From positions 1-13,625 of the forward strand of contig CAIVNT010000180.1 in NCBI GenBank assembly GCA_903907305.1: DNA of 13,625 nucleotides, given 5' to 3'. The position numbers were made by a program, and so were the translations under genes. The stretch is from an uncultured Ignavibacteriota bacterium (GTDB lineage Bacteria > Bacteroidota > Ignavibacteria > UBA10030 > UBA8401). This document shows positions 1-7,626 of this stretch, piece after piece (position 1 is the stretch's first letter; every line of letters starts with the position of its first letter). The notes under the pieces are model-generated. The model searched no databases. It had not been told where the DNA came from and saw only the letters and a list, made by a program, of their open reading frames with translations.

Positions 1-50
<50 letters not shown>

Positions 51-99
51 TGCTCAGCATGAACAGTATTATTTGCAATATTATTCTTTAGAAACAGCA

Positions 100-2217
100 C
101 TAGTTGTGATGGTCCATTGAACCGTTCTCATATGCCGGCTGTCGGTATTTTTTTTCGTTCCGTACCGTTCTCGGCGCATGCTGCTTCGACTCATCAGTGG
201 AGAACTTGAATGTGGAGATGAGATTCTGCAGATGATCTGTCTGCTGGTTCAGGTCGTTCATGGCTTTAGCGATCTGCTGGTTGCCGACAGAACTCTGCTG
301 AGCGACCGCGCTGATGGCATCGATATTCTTACTGATCACGTCGCTTGCTTTTGTCTGTTCAGTGCTTGCCGTTGCGATGTGCGAGACCATATCCGTTACC
401 CGCTGAGAGATATCCAAGATATGGCTCAGCGATCTACGTGCTTTTTCTGTCTGCTCGATACTGACGTCGACGCTCCTCGTTCCTTCTTCCATCGACTCAA
501 CCGCGCCGAACGTTTCGCTCTGGATCTTCTTGATCATCACAGCGATCTCTTTCGTCGATTTTGTCGTCCGCTCGGAAAGCTTTCGCACTTCATCAGCAAC
601 AACCGCAAATCCCCGTCCCTGATCGCCGGCTCGTGCTGCTTCGATTGCGGCGTTTAGAGCAAGGAGATTCGTCTGATCGGCGATATCTTCGATCACACGG
701 ACGATCTCACCGATCTGATTGCTCGAGCGGCCGAGTTCGTGCACGGTCTCTGCCGATTTGCGGACGATCGCCGCAAGTTTCGTCATACCGACCGCCGTCT
801 CTTCTACAACGTCGAATCCTTCCTGTGCATATTGTTTCGCTTTCATTGCGGTCTCGGATGTATCGACTGCATTCTTGGAATTCTCCATGATGGTCTTTGC
901 CATCTCTTCCACTGCGCTGGCGACTTCGGATGTCTGACTGGATTGTTCATTCAATCCCGAGGTCATCTCTTCAACCGATGCGGAGATCTGACTGCTTGCT
1001 GTTGCCGTTGCCTGGATGGAGAATGCAACATTCTGCAATGCACTGGAGAGGGATTCGCCGACCGTATTGACGGACTGCTTCATCTTTTGAAGGTCTCCTT
1101 TATAATTATTATTCAACCGTACGGAGAGGTCGCCGTGCGACATCTTAAATAATACTTCATTGCTCTCGTTGAGCGGAATGACAATAGCATCGAGCGTTTC
1201 ATTGATCCCCTGGATCATCTGTTTGAATTCACCATGGAATTGAGAGGCGTTCCCCCGAACGCTCAGCGAACCGTTCCGTCCTGCTTCATTCAATGTGTTG
1301 ATCTCTTTGCTCATACTCTTCAGCACACTGGCCGTGCGGATGAAACTGTTCGAAAGGGTATCATTCGATGATTTTGCGGATACATTCACATCAAGGTTCC
1401 CTTTCCCGATCGCTTCGGATGCAGTGGCGATGCCGTGCATGTAGTCGATCATACTGCGGAATGAGTCGGCAAGGTTCCCGAATTCATCCTTGGAACGATA
1501 ATCGATCCGTTGATCGATCTCGCCTTGTGCGATCTTATTGGATGCGTTCACCATCTGGCTCAGAACATTCGAAATGTATCGGGAGAAGAACATACCCAGC
1601 GAAACGGAAATAACGAGACCGGCAAAGAGTGAGACCAATAGTTTTATGACCGCCCATTTTGACGAAGCGTCGGTTTCATGATCGATCTCTTCAGCAACTC
1701 GGGAATTGATGTTGGCCAATTCCTCAACGATGGCAACCGATGATTCTGAACGTTTTTTGAATTCCGTATCGACGATCTTTTGTGCATCGAAATTCCGGGA
1801 CTGCTGTACAAGTGATCGGATATTGTCAACAGAAGACATATATTTCGGCCATTCTTCTCGAAATTTACCCAATTGTACAACCTCTTCATTCACCAGATAG
1901 GTCTTGCTGTATGCATTGATCAGGTCGTTGGCCTTCGCTATCTCCGTCGATATCTCTTCATTCAATTGCTGTTTTTCGACAACATCCTTGGTATTGATCA
2001 ATTGTTGTATCCTGGCGTCGGTGTGATGGATCGCTCCACTCGCAATACCGAGATCCCGGATCGGAACGAGCCGGTCGGCATATAATGTATCCTGCAGTTT
2101 CATCATGCTCTCTGCAGCATCATAACCTATCCACCCGATCACACCGGAGACCGTAGCCATCCCGAGAAATGCTATGAGGAGTTTCGTTCGTATCTTCAGA
2201 TCTTGAAAGCGTTTCAT
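100..2217 (-). CDS. MCP-5: methyl-accepting chemotaxis protein with 4-helix-bundle sensor and poly-HAMP array
   Basis: Membrane chemoreceptor that passes a signal to the CheA/CheW array. With the chosen start it has 705 residues. TM1 is about 13-31, a periplasmic helical domain of the 4HB_MCP type spans about 32-187, and TM2 is about 188-211. Four HAMP-like units follow (about 212-395), each marked by a Gly-x-[LI]-[DS] step: G232, G273, G316, G362. The signalling hairpin follows, with QTNLLALNAAIEAARAG at about 515-531 and the turn at D532. The start at 2217 (MKRFQDLK) is preferred over the in-frame ATG at 2238 because AAAGGA lies 6 bases upstream and the protein then begins like other 4HB receptors. 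It lies 39 bases after the PAS gene and is probably co-transcribed with it. The C-terminus ENGSMDHHN resembles the tails of MCP-1 and MCP-2. The ligand is unknown. Confidence 0.95.
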   Translation of the reverse strand: MKRFQDLKIRTKLLIAFLGMATVSGVIGWIGYDAAESMMKLQDTLYADRLVPIRDLGIASGAIHHTDARIQQLINTKDVVEKQQLNEEISTEIAKANDLINAYSKTYLVNEEVVQLGKFREEWPKYMSSVDNIRSLVQQSRNFDAQKIVDTEFKKRSESSVAIVEELANINSRVAEEIDHETDASSKWAVIKLLVSLFAGLVISVSLGMFFSRYISNVLSQMVNASNKIAQGEIDQRIDYRSKDEFGNLADSFRSMIDYMHGIATASEAIGKGNLDVNVSAKSSNDTLSNSFIRTASVLKSMSKEINTLNEAGRNGSLSVRGNASQFHGEFKQMIQGINETLDAIVIPLNESNEVLFKMSHGDLSVRLNNNYKGDLQKMKQSVNTVGESLSSALQNVAFSIQATATASSQISASVEEMTSGLNEQSSQTSEVASAVEEMAKTIMENSKNAVDTSETAMKAKQYAQEGFDVVEETAVGMTKLAAIVRKSAETVHELGRSSNQIGEIVRVIEDIADQTNLLALNAAIEAARAGDQGRGFAVVADEVRKLSERTTKSTKEIAVMIKKIQSETFGAVESMEEGTRSVDVSIEQTEKARRSLSHILDISQRVTDMVSHIATASTEQTKASDVISKNIDAISAVAQQSSVGNQQIAKAMNDLNQQTDHLQNLISTFKFSTDESKQHAPRTVRNEKKYRQPAYENGSMDHHN

Positions 2218-2223
2218 TGTCTG

Positions 2224-2229
2224 TCCTTT
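2224..2229 (-). promoter_or_regulatory. Ribosome binding site deciding the MCP-5 start
   Basis: AAAGGA on the minus strand lies 6 bases before the ATG at 2217. An alternative in-frame ATG at 2238 is preceded by TCCCAATCACAC, which has no Shine-Dalgarno match. The site lies inside the 39-base gap after the PAS gene, which suits translation from a shared transcript. Confidence 0.7.
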
Positions 2230-2256
2230 GTTTACCATGTGTGATTGGGAATGAAC

Positions 2257-2775
2257 TTAGAGTGAAAGAACGAACTCATCATATTCGATGCTCAATGCTT
2301 TCAATTTATCAACCGCTAATTGCACCGATGCAGAAGGTGCTTCCTTGGAATTCGTTCGTTGTTCTGCCTGGAGCATCTCGCGGTACAGTGGTTCGACGGC
2401 ACTGATTGCCTGAGGTTTCGGTTTTCGGCGGACGGAATAATATCCGACGATGGAACCATTTGCGTCCACCACGGGAGTGACATTTGCAAAGACCCAGTAG
2501 AACGCACCGGACTTGGACATATTCTTCACGTAGGCACAGATCTCCACGCCGTTCTGAACAGTATCCCAAAGGAGCTTGAAGACTCCGCGCGGCATATCGG
2601 GATGACGGATGATGCTGTGCGGAGCTCCGAGCAATTCCTGTTCCGTGAATCCGCTGTATTCCATGAATGTCCGATTTGCATACGTGATCTTTCCCTGCAG
2701 ATCGGTCTTGGAGATGATGAATTCATTGTCCCGCATGACGAGTTCTTCGTTGGTTGGTTGAACAGAGTATTTCAT
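2257..2775 (-). CDS. Stand-alone Aer-type PAS domain protein (CetB-like candidate)
   Basis: Cytoplasmic protein of 172 residues with one PAS domain (about 15-120), a helical tail (about 125-172), and no membrane segment, HAMP or MCP part. It aligns without gaps to my recollection of the PAS domain of E. coli Aer: TDLQ at 24-27, N34, SG at 41-42, RHPDMP at 57-62, W70, VKN at 83-85, YW at 93-94. R57, H58 and D60 match the Aer residues known to be needed for FAD binding. The Trp at Aer position 79 is Ile here. In Campylobacter, CetB is such a lone PAS protein and acts with the receptor CetA in energy taxis. The next gene is MCP-5, 39 bases on, so it is the obvious partner. FAD binding and the partnership are inferred. 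The start is preceded by a weak AGAAAGA. Confidence 0.92.
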   Translation of the reverse strand: MKYSVQPTNEELVMRDNEFIISKTDLQGKITYANRTFMEYSGFTEQELLGAPHSIIRHPDMPRGVFKLLWDTVQNGVEICAYVKNMSKSGAFYWVFANVTPVVDANGSIVGYYSVRRKPKPQAISAVEPLYREMLQAEQRTNSKEAPSASVQLAVDKLKALSIEYDEFVLSL

Positions 2776-2876
2776 ACTATCTTTCTGATATTAGTGTATA
2801 TGGTGTCTTCAGAACAATACTTCAAAGTACCGAACAGGAATCGTTGCACTCATCAAGGATTTACCCGAGAAAAGCG

Positions 2877-3284
2877 CTATGCAATATTGTGCACTTGAAA
2901 TTGGGATGTATATTTTTTGTCGGATCTCAAAATATGATTCTGCAGCCACAGGTTCAGGAATTCCAAAAGGTCTTCGCTGATGCCGGGGACGGAATTGTTA
3001 AAAGCGATACTGAACTCTTTTACTTTTACACGGAGTTCATCGTGCTGGCACCGATGCGTTTCGATATGTGCGAATGCACACTGTTCCATACACTGTTCTT
3101 CATACGAAAAATGATGTTCTGCATACATGAGTAACTTCTCAATGATCGCACCGGTGATGATCACGGATTGTCTGCGATAAATTGCTCCGTCCAATTCATT
3201 GATCATTGCGATCAACGCTTTATGCTGCACATCGATCGACGGAATACTGACACTTAACGTATCACTCCAGGCTATTTGCGGCAT
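2877..3284 (-). CDS. Hr-2: bacteriohemerythrin
   Basis: Soluble di-iron oxygen-binding protein of 135 residues, the usual single-domain length. All seven iron ligands of the family can be placed: H21 (IDVQH), H58 and E62 (HFSYEE), H77 and H81 (HRCQH), H117 and D122 (HILRSD). No signal peptide is seen, so it should be cytoplasmic. Cysteines C65, C69 and C79 cluster around the metal-ligand helices, with C79 between two His ligands; Hr-1 has a similar set. AAGGA lies about 7 bases before the ATG. It sits between MCP-4 and the PAS gene. Hemerythrins in other bacteria carry, buffer or sense O2; a sensing role here is inferred from context (compare DcrH, where a hemerythrin domain is fused to an MCP). 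Confidence 0.95.
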   Translation of the reverse strand: MPQIAWSDTLSVSIPSIDVQHKALIAMINELDGAIYRRQSVIITGAIIEKLLMYAEHHFSYEEQCMEQCAFAHIETHRCQHDELRVKVKEFSIAFNNSVPGISEDLLEFLNLWLQNHILRSDKKYTSQFQVHNIA

Positions 3285-3447
3285 ACAATTTCCTTCAGTT
3301 CCTGCTTGCGGTAGATATGTACTATGTGCTGCGAGACGCTCTGAAAAATGCTTTACCGATCATTTCATTGTGAAATACCTATTCACTCACAGCCGTAAGA
3401 ACTCTTTGTGCAATCCGGCTCAGCACCGAATTGAATACGGCACTCCA

Positions 3448-5163
3448 TTATACCTGCTCATATTCCCGGTCGCTGAATGAATTCTCTTCCTGAAGAGCGA
3501 TCGTTCTCTTCCCCGACGGTTGTTGAGTGTACTCCGACGAATTGTGTATATCCTTTTCCTGTCCGTCCAGTGTGAAATTATTCACAATGTCCTGCAGTGT
3601 TGTAGTTAAATTGCTCAGTTCTTCCAACGCCAAGGCGATCTGCTGTACACCGGTGGAGGTCTGCGAGGTCATATTCGTGATAGAGACGACATTCTTTGTC
3701 ATCTGTTCTGCATTCACCGATTGATCCTTGCTTGCATCGGCGATCCGACCGATCATTGTGTTCATTTGCTCAGAGGTGGTCTTGATCTCGGTGAGCGCGG
3801 TCCCGGCCTGTTCGGCGAGTTCAATTCCTTTTTCCACTTCTCGTGTTCCTTCGTTCATCGAGCGGACCGCTTCCCGTGTGTCGGTCTGGATCTTCTTGAT
3901 CATGTCGCTGATCTCTTTCGTGGCGGAGGTTGTCCTGTCCGCTAATTTTTGCACTTCGCCCGCAACAACAGCAAATCCGCGTCCCTGTTCGCCTGCCCTC
4001 GCTGCTTCAATAGCGGCATTCAGTGCCAGAAGAGTGGTCTGATCCGCAATACTGTCGATCACAGAGATGATCTCGGAGATCTGTTCACTGGAATGTTCAA
4101 GCGTATTCACCGTCTTTGCAGAATCACGTGTCACCACGGCGATCCGTTTCATCCCTTCGATGGTCTGGCGAACGAGCCGTTCCCCTCCGGCAGCCGATTG
4201 GCTTGCCTTTCGTGCTGTTTCTGCCGTTTCGACTGCATTCTGGGAATTCTTATAAATGGAATTGGACATCTCTTCGATCATCGTTGAGACCTCTTCCACC
4301 TGTGATGATTGCTGGATCGTACCGGCGGCGATCTCCTCCGAAGTACTGCTGATCTGCTGTGATGCCGATGCAACGGAATTTGCCGAGTCCATCAACCGAA
4401 GGATGAGAGAACGAAGCGAATCGAGCATCGTCTTATAGGAACGGGAAAGTGTACCGATCTCATCCCGACTGACCATCTTCTTTTCGAGATGCGGTGTGAC
4501 CATCGAGCGCAGGTCGCCGGTGGAGATCTTCTCTGACTGCAATGAAAGCTCCTTCACCGGACCAACGACGATCGTATGCGATGTGGTACGAATGACCACA
4601 ATGGTCACCACAACACATACGATACAGATGACCACCGTTAAATAGAATATCTCCGCCTGATGTGCTTCTACTGCTGCGAGTGAACCCGACACGCCGAAGA
4701 CCGCGACCAATTCCCCTTCTTTCTTTCCGCCGAAGATATCAACACCGGATTCATTGTGACAGGTATAGCATTCACTCTGGATTCTTGCAGGAACGAACAC
4801 CGCCAACAGTTGCGCTGAATCGGTCGGAATTTTTTCTTCGTACGATTTCATTGCCGCATCGGTTTTGAGAGTCGCCATTGCGCGCTGTTCACATTTTCCA
4901 AAGGAGGTTGTATCCGTTTCGGCATCGACAAGAATACGGTGGAAATTCCATCCTTTTTCCTCTGCCAGCTGTTCTGCGGAGCCGTGGCTCATAAAGGTGG
5001 AAGTATGGGCAAGCACGGAGAGTTGACCGCGGAATGCATTCTCTGATTCTTTTCCCTGACTGACCTCGGAATACCATCCCCAGGCAATGAACATCACGCC
5101 AATAATAATGGCCGGAAAGAGATACAGTTTCTGCTGAACATTGAGTGAGCGTTTCGTTTTCAT
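3448..5163 (-). CDS. MCP-4: chemoreceptor with a periplasmic c-type haem domain
   Basis: Membrane chemoreceptor of 571 residues. TM1 is about 12-31, the periplasmic domain about 32-171, TM2 about 172-192 and HAMP about 193-252; then comes the signalling hairpin. The periplasmic domain carries CYTCH at 132-136, a covalent haem c site on the correct side of the membrane for cytochrome c maturation. It looks like a Tll0287/DUF3365-type domain or the haem-PAS type of Geobacter receptors; C91, H75 or H60 could be the second axial ligand. Redox or gas sensing (O2, NO) is therefore likely. Two oddities stand out. The highly conserved Asn of the QTNLLALN tip is Thr (T377), and the C-terminus is an acidic EENSFSDREYEQV, unlike the other receptors. 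The start has no clear Shine-Dalgarno site. Confidence 0.95.
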   Translation of the reverse strand: MKTKRSLNVQQKLYLFPAIIIGVMFIAWGWYSEVSQGKESENAFRGQLSVLAHTSTFMSHGSAEQLAEEKGWNFHRILVDAETDTTSFGKCEQRAMATLKTDAAMKSYEEKIPTDSAQLLAVFVPARIQSECYTCHNESGVDIFGGKKEGELVAVFGVSGSLAAVEAHQAEIFYLTVVICIVCVVVTIVVIRTTSHTIVVGPVKELSLQSEKISTGDLRSMVTPHLEKKMVSRDEIGTLSRSYKTMLDSLRSLILRLMDSANSVASASQQISSTSEEIAAGTIQQSSQVEEVSTMIEEMSNSIYKNSQNAVETAETARKASQSAAGGERLVRQTIEGMKRIAVVTRDSAKTVNTLEHSSEQISEIISVIDSIADQTTLLALNAAIEAARAGEQGRGFAVVAGEVQKLADRTTSATKEISDMIKKIQTDTREAVRSMNEGTREVEKGIELAEQAGTALTEIKTTSEQMNTMIGRIADASKDQSVNAEQMTKNVVSITNMTSQTSTGVQQIALALEELSNLTTTLQDIVNNFTLDGQEKDIHNSSEYTQQPSGKRTIALQEENSFSDREYEQV

Positions 5164-5187
5164 AAATATTTTTCGTGTGTTGATAAT

Positions 5188-5217
5188 ATAATATTGATGG
5201 ACAGAATGGCATCACAA
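5188..5217 (-). promoter_or_regulatory. Possible promoter of MCP-4
   Basis: On the minus strand TTGTGA (5212-5217) is followed after 18 bases by TATTAT (5188-5193), in an AT-rich stretch 24 bases before the MCP-4 start. It resembles a sigma-70-type promoter, but the -35 match is only partial. If the organism is a Bacteroidota relative, which uses a different promoter consensus, this reading could be wrong. Confidence 0.25.
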
Positions 5218-5243
5218 CTCAACTGCACGCCGGCTTTTCTTTA

Positions 5244-5264
5244 TGAATGAGAATTGCTCATTCA
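5244..5264 (-). other. Hairpin in the MCP-3/MCP-4 gap
   Basis: TGAATGAG (5244-5251) and CTCATTCA (5257-5264) form an 8-base-pair perfect stem with a 5-base loop. No T-run follows on either strand, so it is not a clear terminator. It lies just upstream of the possible MCP-4 promoter and could be an operator or an RNA structure. Confidence 0.4.
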
Positions 5265-5311
5265 ATCGATCCGTTCCCCGCATTGGAATATTTCTACCCA
5301 GCGTCTGATGA

Positions 5312-5349
5312 TTCAAACTCACGTTTGAAATGTCTCATCCGCCATTTCA
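5312..5349 (-). other. Two overlapping, mutually exclusive hairpins after MCP-3
   Basis: TTCAAAC/GTTTGAA (5312-5318 with 5323-5329, loop 4) and TGAAATG/CATTTCA (5326-5332 with 5343-5349, loop 10) are each perfect 7-base-pair stems. They share bases 5326-5329, so only one can form at a time. They lie 31-68 bases past the MCP-3 stop in the longest gap of the window (216 bases). No poly-U tract follows, so I do not call a terminator. Confidence 0.4.
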
Positions 5350-5379
5350 GGATATTGTCGATAATTCTATGGATCCTTT

Positions 5380-7494
5380 TTACGCCATTTCGTGCTGCAG
5401 AAGATGCTCCTTCGATCGTTTAACCACCTTATGCTTGACTGCTGATGTATGGACCGGTCCGCCGACCGCATCGTCATTCAGTTTGAATGCTGAGAGAATG
5501 GATTGGAGATTTTCCGTGAGATGATTCAGATCCTCCGCGGTCTTCGCAATCTGATGCGTTGCACTGGCACTTTCCTGTGTAACAGCACCGATCGATTCAA
5601 CATTCTTACTGATCAATTCACTGTCGAGCGATTGTTGTCGGCTCGCCTCGGCGATCTGCGACACTTTATCTGCTACTTGCTGGCTGATCGCTACGATCTC
5701 CTGGAGTGATGAACCTGCCTTATCCGCAAGGGTAATGCCGTCAACCACTTTCTTTGTTCCTTCATCCATCGAAATCACCGCCAGTTTCGTGTCGTTCTGG
5801 ATCTGTTTGATCATCACGGCAATTTCTTTGGTCGCCTTGGTGGTCCTTTCGGCAAGTCTTCGCACCTCATCCGCTACGACGGCAAACCCGCGTCCCTGAT
5901 CCCCCGCACGCGCAGCTTCTATCGCTGCATTTAACGCAAGCAGGTTTGTCTGATCCGCTATATCGTCGATGACAGAAACGATCTCGCCGATCTGATTGCT
6001 GGACTCACCGAGTGCTTTCACTGTATTGGCAGAACGGTACACTACGTCGGAGATACTTTTCATCTCTGTGACTGTCCGTTGCACAACGTCACCGCCGGAT
6101 TGTGCAGTTTCCTTCGCCAAAGTGGCGATCCGCACTGCATCACCGGCATTGTTTGCGTTCGCCGTGATCGTCTGTGTCATGAGCCGGACCTTCTCGACAA
6201 CTTCTCCCGCTTGTGACGATTGTTCCTGAGAACCCGCCGCCATTTCCTCTGTGCTGCTGCTGATCTGTGTACTAGCGCTGGCAACAGCAGCGGATGATTC
6301 GGAAACTCTCACTAAGGTCACGTTGATATCAGTCGCCATTCGATTAAATGATATTGCCAGTTCACCCATCTCATCCTTGGAATCGACAGAGACCCGCACA
6401 CACGTATTGCCGGAGGCGAATTCTTGAAGTTCTTCTACGATATGGCTCACATTCTTGCGAATGTTCCGGACAATGGAAAAAAAGACCACACCCAGAAGCA
6501 ATATTGCTGCACCGCAGATGGAAACAACAATGGCCAATTCATTCATCAACAACCGTTCTCTGGAACGGAGTGCTTTCACGAGTTCTGCGGAGGTAACATC
6601 GCAGACAAGAAAGATATTGTCGATGGCTGCCGTTGCTTGATCAAAATATGTCTTCGGATCCATTTGGATATCCTGAGCATTGACAATGCCCTCTTGCGCA
6701 AGCCGGTAATATGCATCCGTGCTGCTTTTGGCATTCTTTTCCACCGAGATCATCCGGTCCTTGATGGCGAGTTCCGTTGAATAGATCTTTTCCATTTCAG
6801 CGAACATTTTTTCCAGGGACTCCTTGCTGACGCTCATCAGTGAGATGACCTGTGATTTTGTCTGAATTGTCACATCATTCTTAACTATCGCATTGCTCCC
6901 TTTAGCACGAAGTCGGCCGAGATATTCCGTGACAAAGATCGATTTCGATGTTGCAACATCCATCAGATAGAAGGTCAACGAATTCGGGTCAAAAGTTAGA
7001 CTGGACCGGTCGGCAATGGTCGTAATGAGCGACATACAGGAATTGATCAATTCAGTATGCTTCGCAAAACTTTCCGGTGCCTGAAGTCCGAACACTGATC
7101 CTTTCAGTTCGCTCCACCGCCCCGTTATGACCTTCCATTCCTCATCCACCGCATAATACGAGCGGGTGGAATCATTTTGCATTTCAATGGCCGTCACATC
7201 GGTTGCGATCTTATTTTGAAGATCAAGCATTTTTTGTTTGAATTCGGTCTTACCACCCAGGTATGTGGCGCTGGAACCCCGGTGCTGCTGAAGATGTCTG
7301 ATCAGTTCCTTCACCGGCCCTACATGCCCGATACCCCGGATCTCATTCTGGGTGACGTGAATGGTGGCGAACTTCTCCGCCGTAAAAAAATATCCGAGCA
7401 ACGAGAGCGGGATAACGATAAGAATGCTGATCGTTAGGAACTTCTTGCCGAGCCGGTATTGCTTTAAGGCGAGCAGATCCATTACTGTACGCAT
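5380..7494 (-). CDS. MCP-3: chemoreceptor with a long NIT-like helical periplasmic sensor
   Basis: Membrane chemoreceptor of 704 residues. TM1 is about 19-37, TM2 about 318-341, HAMP about 342-395, and the signalling hairpin has its turn at D532. The periplasmic part is unusually long (about 280 residues) and predicted all-helical. It contains HLQQHRGSSATYLGG (67-81), which resembles the Q-x-[EH]-RG-x-S signature of nitrate/nitrite-sensing NIT-type domains, and later FYLMD (175-179) and LGRLRAKG (192-199), motifs seen in related helical sensors. Ligand specificity cannot be assigned. A strong GGAGGAG lies 5 bases before the ATG and fixes the start. It follows Hr-1 by 132 bases. The tail ends KEHLLQHEMA, only loosely like the tails of MCP-1 and MCP-2. 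Confidence 0.95.
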   Translation of the reverse strand: MRTVMDLLALKQYRLGKKFLTISILIVIPLSLLGYFFTAEKFATIHVTQNEIRGIGHVGPVKELIRHLQQHRGSSATYLGGKTEFKQKMLDLQNKIATDVTAIEMQNDSTRSYYAVDEEWKVITGRWSELKGSVFGLQAPESFAKHTELINSCMSLITTIADRSSLTFDPNSLTFYLMDVATSKSIFVTEYLGRLRAKGSNAIVKNDVTIQTKSQVISLMSVSKESLEKMFAEMEKIYSTELAIKDRMISVEKNAKSSTDAYYRLAQEGIVNAQDIQMDPKTYFDQATAAIDNIFLVCDVTSAELVKALRSRERLLMNELAIVVSICGAAILLLGVVFFSIVRNIRKNVSHIVEELQEFASGNTCVRVSVDSKDEMGELAISFNRMATDINVTLVRVSESSAAVASASTQISSSTEEMAAGSQEQSSQAGEVVEKVRLMTQTITANANNAGDAVRIATLAKETAQSGGDVVQRTVTEMKSISDVVYRSANTVKALGESSNQIGEIVSVIDDIADQTNLLALNAAIEAARAGDQGRGFAVVADEVRRLAERTTKATKEIAVMIKQIQNDTKLAVISMDEGTKKVVDGITLADKAGSSLQEIVAISQQVADKVSQIAEASRQQSLDSELISKNVESIGAVTQESASATHQIAKTAEDLNHLTENLQSILSAFKLNDDAVGGPVHTSAVKHKVVKRSKEHLLQHEMA

Positions 7495-7606
7495 AGAACT
7501 CCTCCGTTAGACCGATCGTTGATGTAGCTTTCTACTGACTTGGATATCATGTTCATTTTCATCAAGAACGATTCAATCAAACAGAAATAATGGATCATTG
7601 AATTTC

Positions 7607-7626
7607 ACATCGGTAAAACATCGGTA
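7607..7626 (-). repeat. Short direct repeat after Hr-1
   Basis: ACATCGGTA occurs twice (7607-7615 and 7618-7626), separated by two bases, directly abutting the Hr-1 stop codon and in the leader of MCP-3. The 11-base period (one helical turn) would suit a paired protein-binding site, but chance is possible. Confidence 0.4.

Noticed and set aside
2309..2569. Other minus-strand frames within the PAS gene (also 2316-2507 and 2526-2726)
   Set aside because: They overlap a clearly recognised PAS gene in the wrong frame and their translations lack any motif.
3448..3490. NWETF-type CheR-binding pentapeptide at the end of MCP-4
   Set aside because: The end contains F and Y (FSDREY) but four residues apart, not two, so it does not fit the known pattern.
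4889..5215. Minus-strand frame of 108 codons overlapping the start of MCP-4
   Set aside because: It is a shifted reading of the MCP-4 N-terminus; the MCP-4 frame has membrane segments, CxxCH, HAMP and hairpin in order.
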